Shown: piece by piece, positions 13,877 through 15,290 of the stretch
Layout: the number at the start of each line of letters is the position of its first letter
Numbering within the stretch: position 1 is the first letter of the stretch
Assembly: GCA_007118075.1 (NCBI GenBank)
Contig: SKSH01000192.1
Location: 1-15,290, forward strand
DNA: 15,290 nt
From: Halobacteriales archaeon
GTDB lineage: Archaea > Halobacteriota > Halobacteria > Halobacteriales > SKSH01
Reading direction: 5' to 3'
Position numbers and translations under genes: made by a program
The notes under the pieces: model-generated
The model's database searches: none
Told to the model about the DNA's origin: nothing
The model's input: only the letters and a program-made list of their open reading frames with translations

Positions 13877-14518
13877 ATGACGAGGTTTGAATCCGCATCC
13901 TTTAACGAAGTGCTGACATCGTATCGGCGGACGCAACGACGTATCTACGGGTATCGATATGAAGCTGACACACTCACACTAGTTGCGATGGCTTGCGGTT
14001 TCGCAGCGGTTACCGGTATCGCCGCACAAATCCGAGTTCCACTCCCGTTCACCCCGGTCCCGATTACTCTCCAGACATTCGTCGTGCTGCTGGCAGGTAT
14101 CGTCCTTGGGATGCGATTCGGTGGGCTCAGTCAAGCGATTTACGTCGGCGGCGGTATCCTCGGATTGCCGTGGTTCCAGGGCATGGCGTCCGGTCTTGGT
14201 TACGCCATGGGACCAACCGGAGGCTACCTCGTCGGGTTCGTTATCGCAGCGATGGTCATTGGATTCGTGGTCGGTAGAAGCCAACTGGTCCGCCGGCTCC
14301 CGATGGTAGTCGTCCTATTGTTAATCGTAAATTTCGGGTTTATCTACGGCTTCGGTCTCACATGGCTCTATATCTGGGTAACGGTGCTATCTGGTGGATC
14401 GGCTGGGCTCATGGAGGTCCTCTATATGGGGGCGATTCCGTTCGTGCTAGGAGACCTCGTGAAGATAGTCGCTGTGGCACTCCTTGGTGCGGCAATGTTA
14501 CCGACGAACGACCTCTAA
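13877..14518 (+). CDS. bioY: BioY family biotin transporter, substrate-binding (S) component
   Basis: A 213-residue integral membrane protein. A basic 30-residue cytosolic N-terminus precedes about six hydrophobic segments. RVPLPFTPVPITLQTF (53-68) and GPTGGYLVGF (112-121) are BioY signatures, and VGGGILGLPWF lies between. BioY binds biotin in the membrane and, in energy-coupling-factor systems, works with an ATPase pair (BioM/A-type) and a transmembrane T component (BioN). Neither is found within the 772 bases to the right, and the left neighbours are relics, so this gene is solitary in the window; it may use a distant or shared ECF module, or act alone as reported for some bacterial BioY proteins. 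A TATA-like GTATTCAA lies about 35 bases before the ATG. Complete length. Confidence 0.92.
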   Translation: MTRFESASFNEVLTSYRRTQRRIYGYRYEADTLTLVAMACGFAAVTGIAAQIRVPLPFTPVPITLQTFVVLLAGIVLGMRFGGLSQAIYVGGGILGLPWFQGMASGLGYAMGPTGGYLVGFVIAAMVIGFVVGRSQLVRRLPMVVVLLLIVNFGFIYGFGLTWLYIWVTVLSGGSAGLMEVLYMGAIPFVLGDLVKIVAVALLGAAMLPTNDL

Positions 14519-14745
14519 TCGGGGAAAAGGTTTGTACCGATACTTCAGTTGTGTGGTCATTGAACGATGTTGATGCCCTTAGAAAGCAAGATTCCATCCC
14601 AAACGGCTCAACGTCAAATACCCCAATACGTTCGGATAATGAATCTGAGTCAAATTGTTACGGTTGTTGTGTGAATTGGGCTTACACGTCTCCCGTGGTT
14701 TCGTCAGTAGTACTATCTCCTTATCATGCCTAAGGAACCTGAGCA

Positions 14746-15129
14746 ATGGCACGAACCGATAGATTGGCGCAGCGGTACGCAATCCCGGCACTGGTTGTTT
14801 CAGGAGCAGGGCATGTGATCCACAACCTCGCAGACTTTCCCGTTACAATATTGCTGGGCCTGGAGACACTGGTCCCGCTCACCGTGACGGTGCTGCTTGG
14901 CGTTGCGTTCGTATATCGACCCGGTCAGAGCACCTACGCAGCCGCTGCTCTCTGGGCACTGGTCGTAATACTTGGTGGGGGAATAACGGTCATTCCGTTC
15001 GGATTCTTACCATTCGTCCCAGATCAATCCATCAGTCATTATGTCGTTCATCTCCTTTACATCGTGACGCAACTCCCGCTCCTCTGGGTCGGCATTCGGG
15101 GCGTCCGACACACGAACGTGCGAAGGTGA
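14746..15129 (+). CDS. Small four-helix membrane protein of unknown function
   Basis: A 127-residue protein with four hydrophobic segments at about 10-25, 33-56, 62-87 and 97-116 and a basic C-terminus. I recognise no domain. Paired histidines stand out: H23 and H26 (GHVIHN) near the end of the first helix, and H98 and H102 (SHYVVH) at the start of the fourth, which could meet in the folded protein as metal or haem ligands. CCTTATCATG, 20-27 bases upstream, resembles the TTATC promoter boxes elsewhere in the window. It follows bioY after 227 bases on the same strand, which is not close enough to argue for an operon. A function in transport is not supported. Confidence 0.65.
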   Translation: MARTDRLAQRYAIPALVVSGAGHVIHNLADFPVTILLGLETLVPLTVTVLLGVAFVYRPGQSTYAAAALWALVVILGGGITVIPFGFLPFVPDQSISHYVVHLLYIVTQLPLLWVGIRGVRHTNVRR

Positions 15130-15290
15130 CAGGAGATAACGCGACTTGCAAAAACGAACCATTCATCGAGCTCTTTTCCAGCAATTGCACATTCAGCTCA
15201 AATCTGTGAAACCAAATGATACACACAGTCTCAATGATGCATGTAAGGTCTGCATGAATCAGCCGACGTGATTCGTGAGATCCAACTTGC

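Noticed and set aside
1..15290. CRISPR arrays, insertion sequences or phage modules
   Set aside because: I saw no regularly spaced repeats, no transposase or integrase motifs and no paired terminal repeats by reading; a repeat search could still find degenerate ends.

Overview
The window looks like chromosomal DNA of a halophilic archaeon (class Halobacteria). The predicted proteins are very rich in Asp and Glu. Several families are haloarchaea-specific or typical of them: HalOD1 output domains, Bat-type HTH_10 regulators, DUF7344-like winged helices and a Tat lipoprotein relic. The information-processing genes are archaeal: L10e, TFS, Cbf5-type TruB, archaeal Cmk and type II GAPDH. By eye G+C is only a little above half, low for this class, and several intergenic gaps are clearly AT-rich. 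I cannot name the genus.

Region 1 (1-7653) is a dense housekeeping block. It opens with the 3' end of type II GAPDH (+) and an Hsp20 chaperone (+). The minus strand then carries, in transcription order from high to low coordinates, adk, a DUF106 (EMC3/Oxa1-superfamily) membrane insertase homologue, cmk, cbf5/truB, tRNA-Pro(GGG), tfs, rpl10e and a RimK-like ATP-grasp ligase. The cmk/cbf5 junction overlaps by one base, and the ATP-grasp and hsp20 genes overlap tail to tail by four. One gene breaks the pattern: a 499-residue pilin-like secreted or surface protein, on the plus strand, lies between adk and DUF106 behind its own AT-rich promoter with an inverted repeat flanking the TATA box.

Region 2 (about 7.65-11.5 kb) is a looser accessory segment of small regulators: a DUF7344-like winged helix, two divergent Bat-type HTH_10 paralogues that share a repeat-bearing intergenic region, a HalOD1 protein translationally coupled to a 61-residue protein, a second HalOD1 protein, and a DUF378 membrane protein.

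Region 3 (about 11.5-15.3 kb) is sparsely coding and partly decayed. It holds a conserved-looking 199-residue protein of unknown function, a DUF4399 Tat lipoprotein pseudogene with a nonsense codon and a frameshift, a truncated GNAT-like fragment, an isolated BioY biotin transporter component and a small four-helix membrane protein. I see nothing assignable in the last 160 bases.

The housekeeping genes serve nucleotide metabolism (adk, cmk), RNA modification (cbf5), translation (rpl10e, tRNA-Pro), transcript cleavage (tfs), membrane protein insertion (DUF106) and central metabolism (gap). I found no CRISPR array, intact insertion sequence or clear defence system. The best leads are the regulator cluster, the pilin-like insertion and its promoter, the altered TFS active-site loop and the lipoprotein relic.
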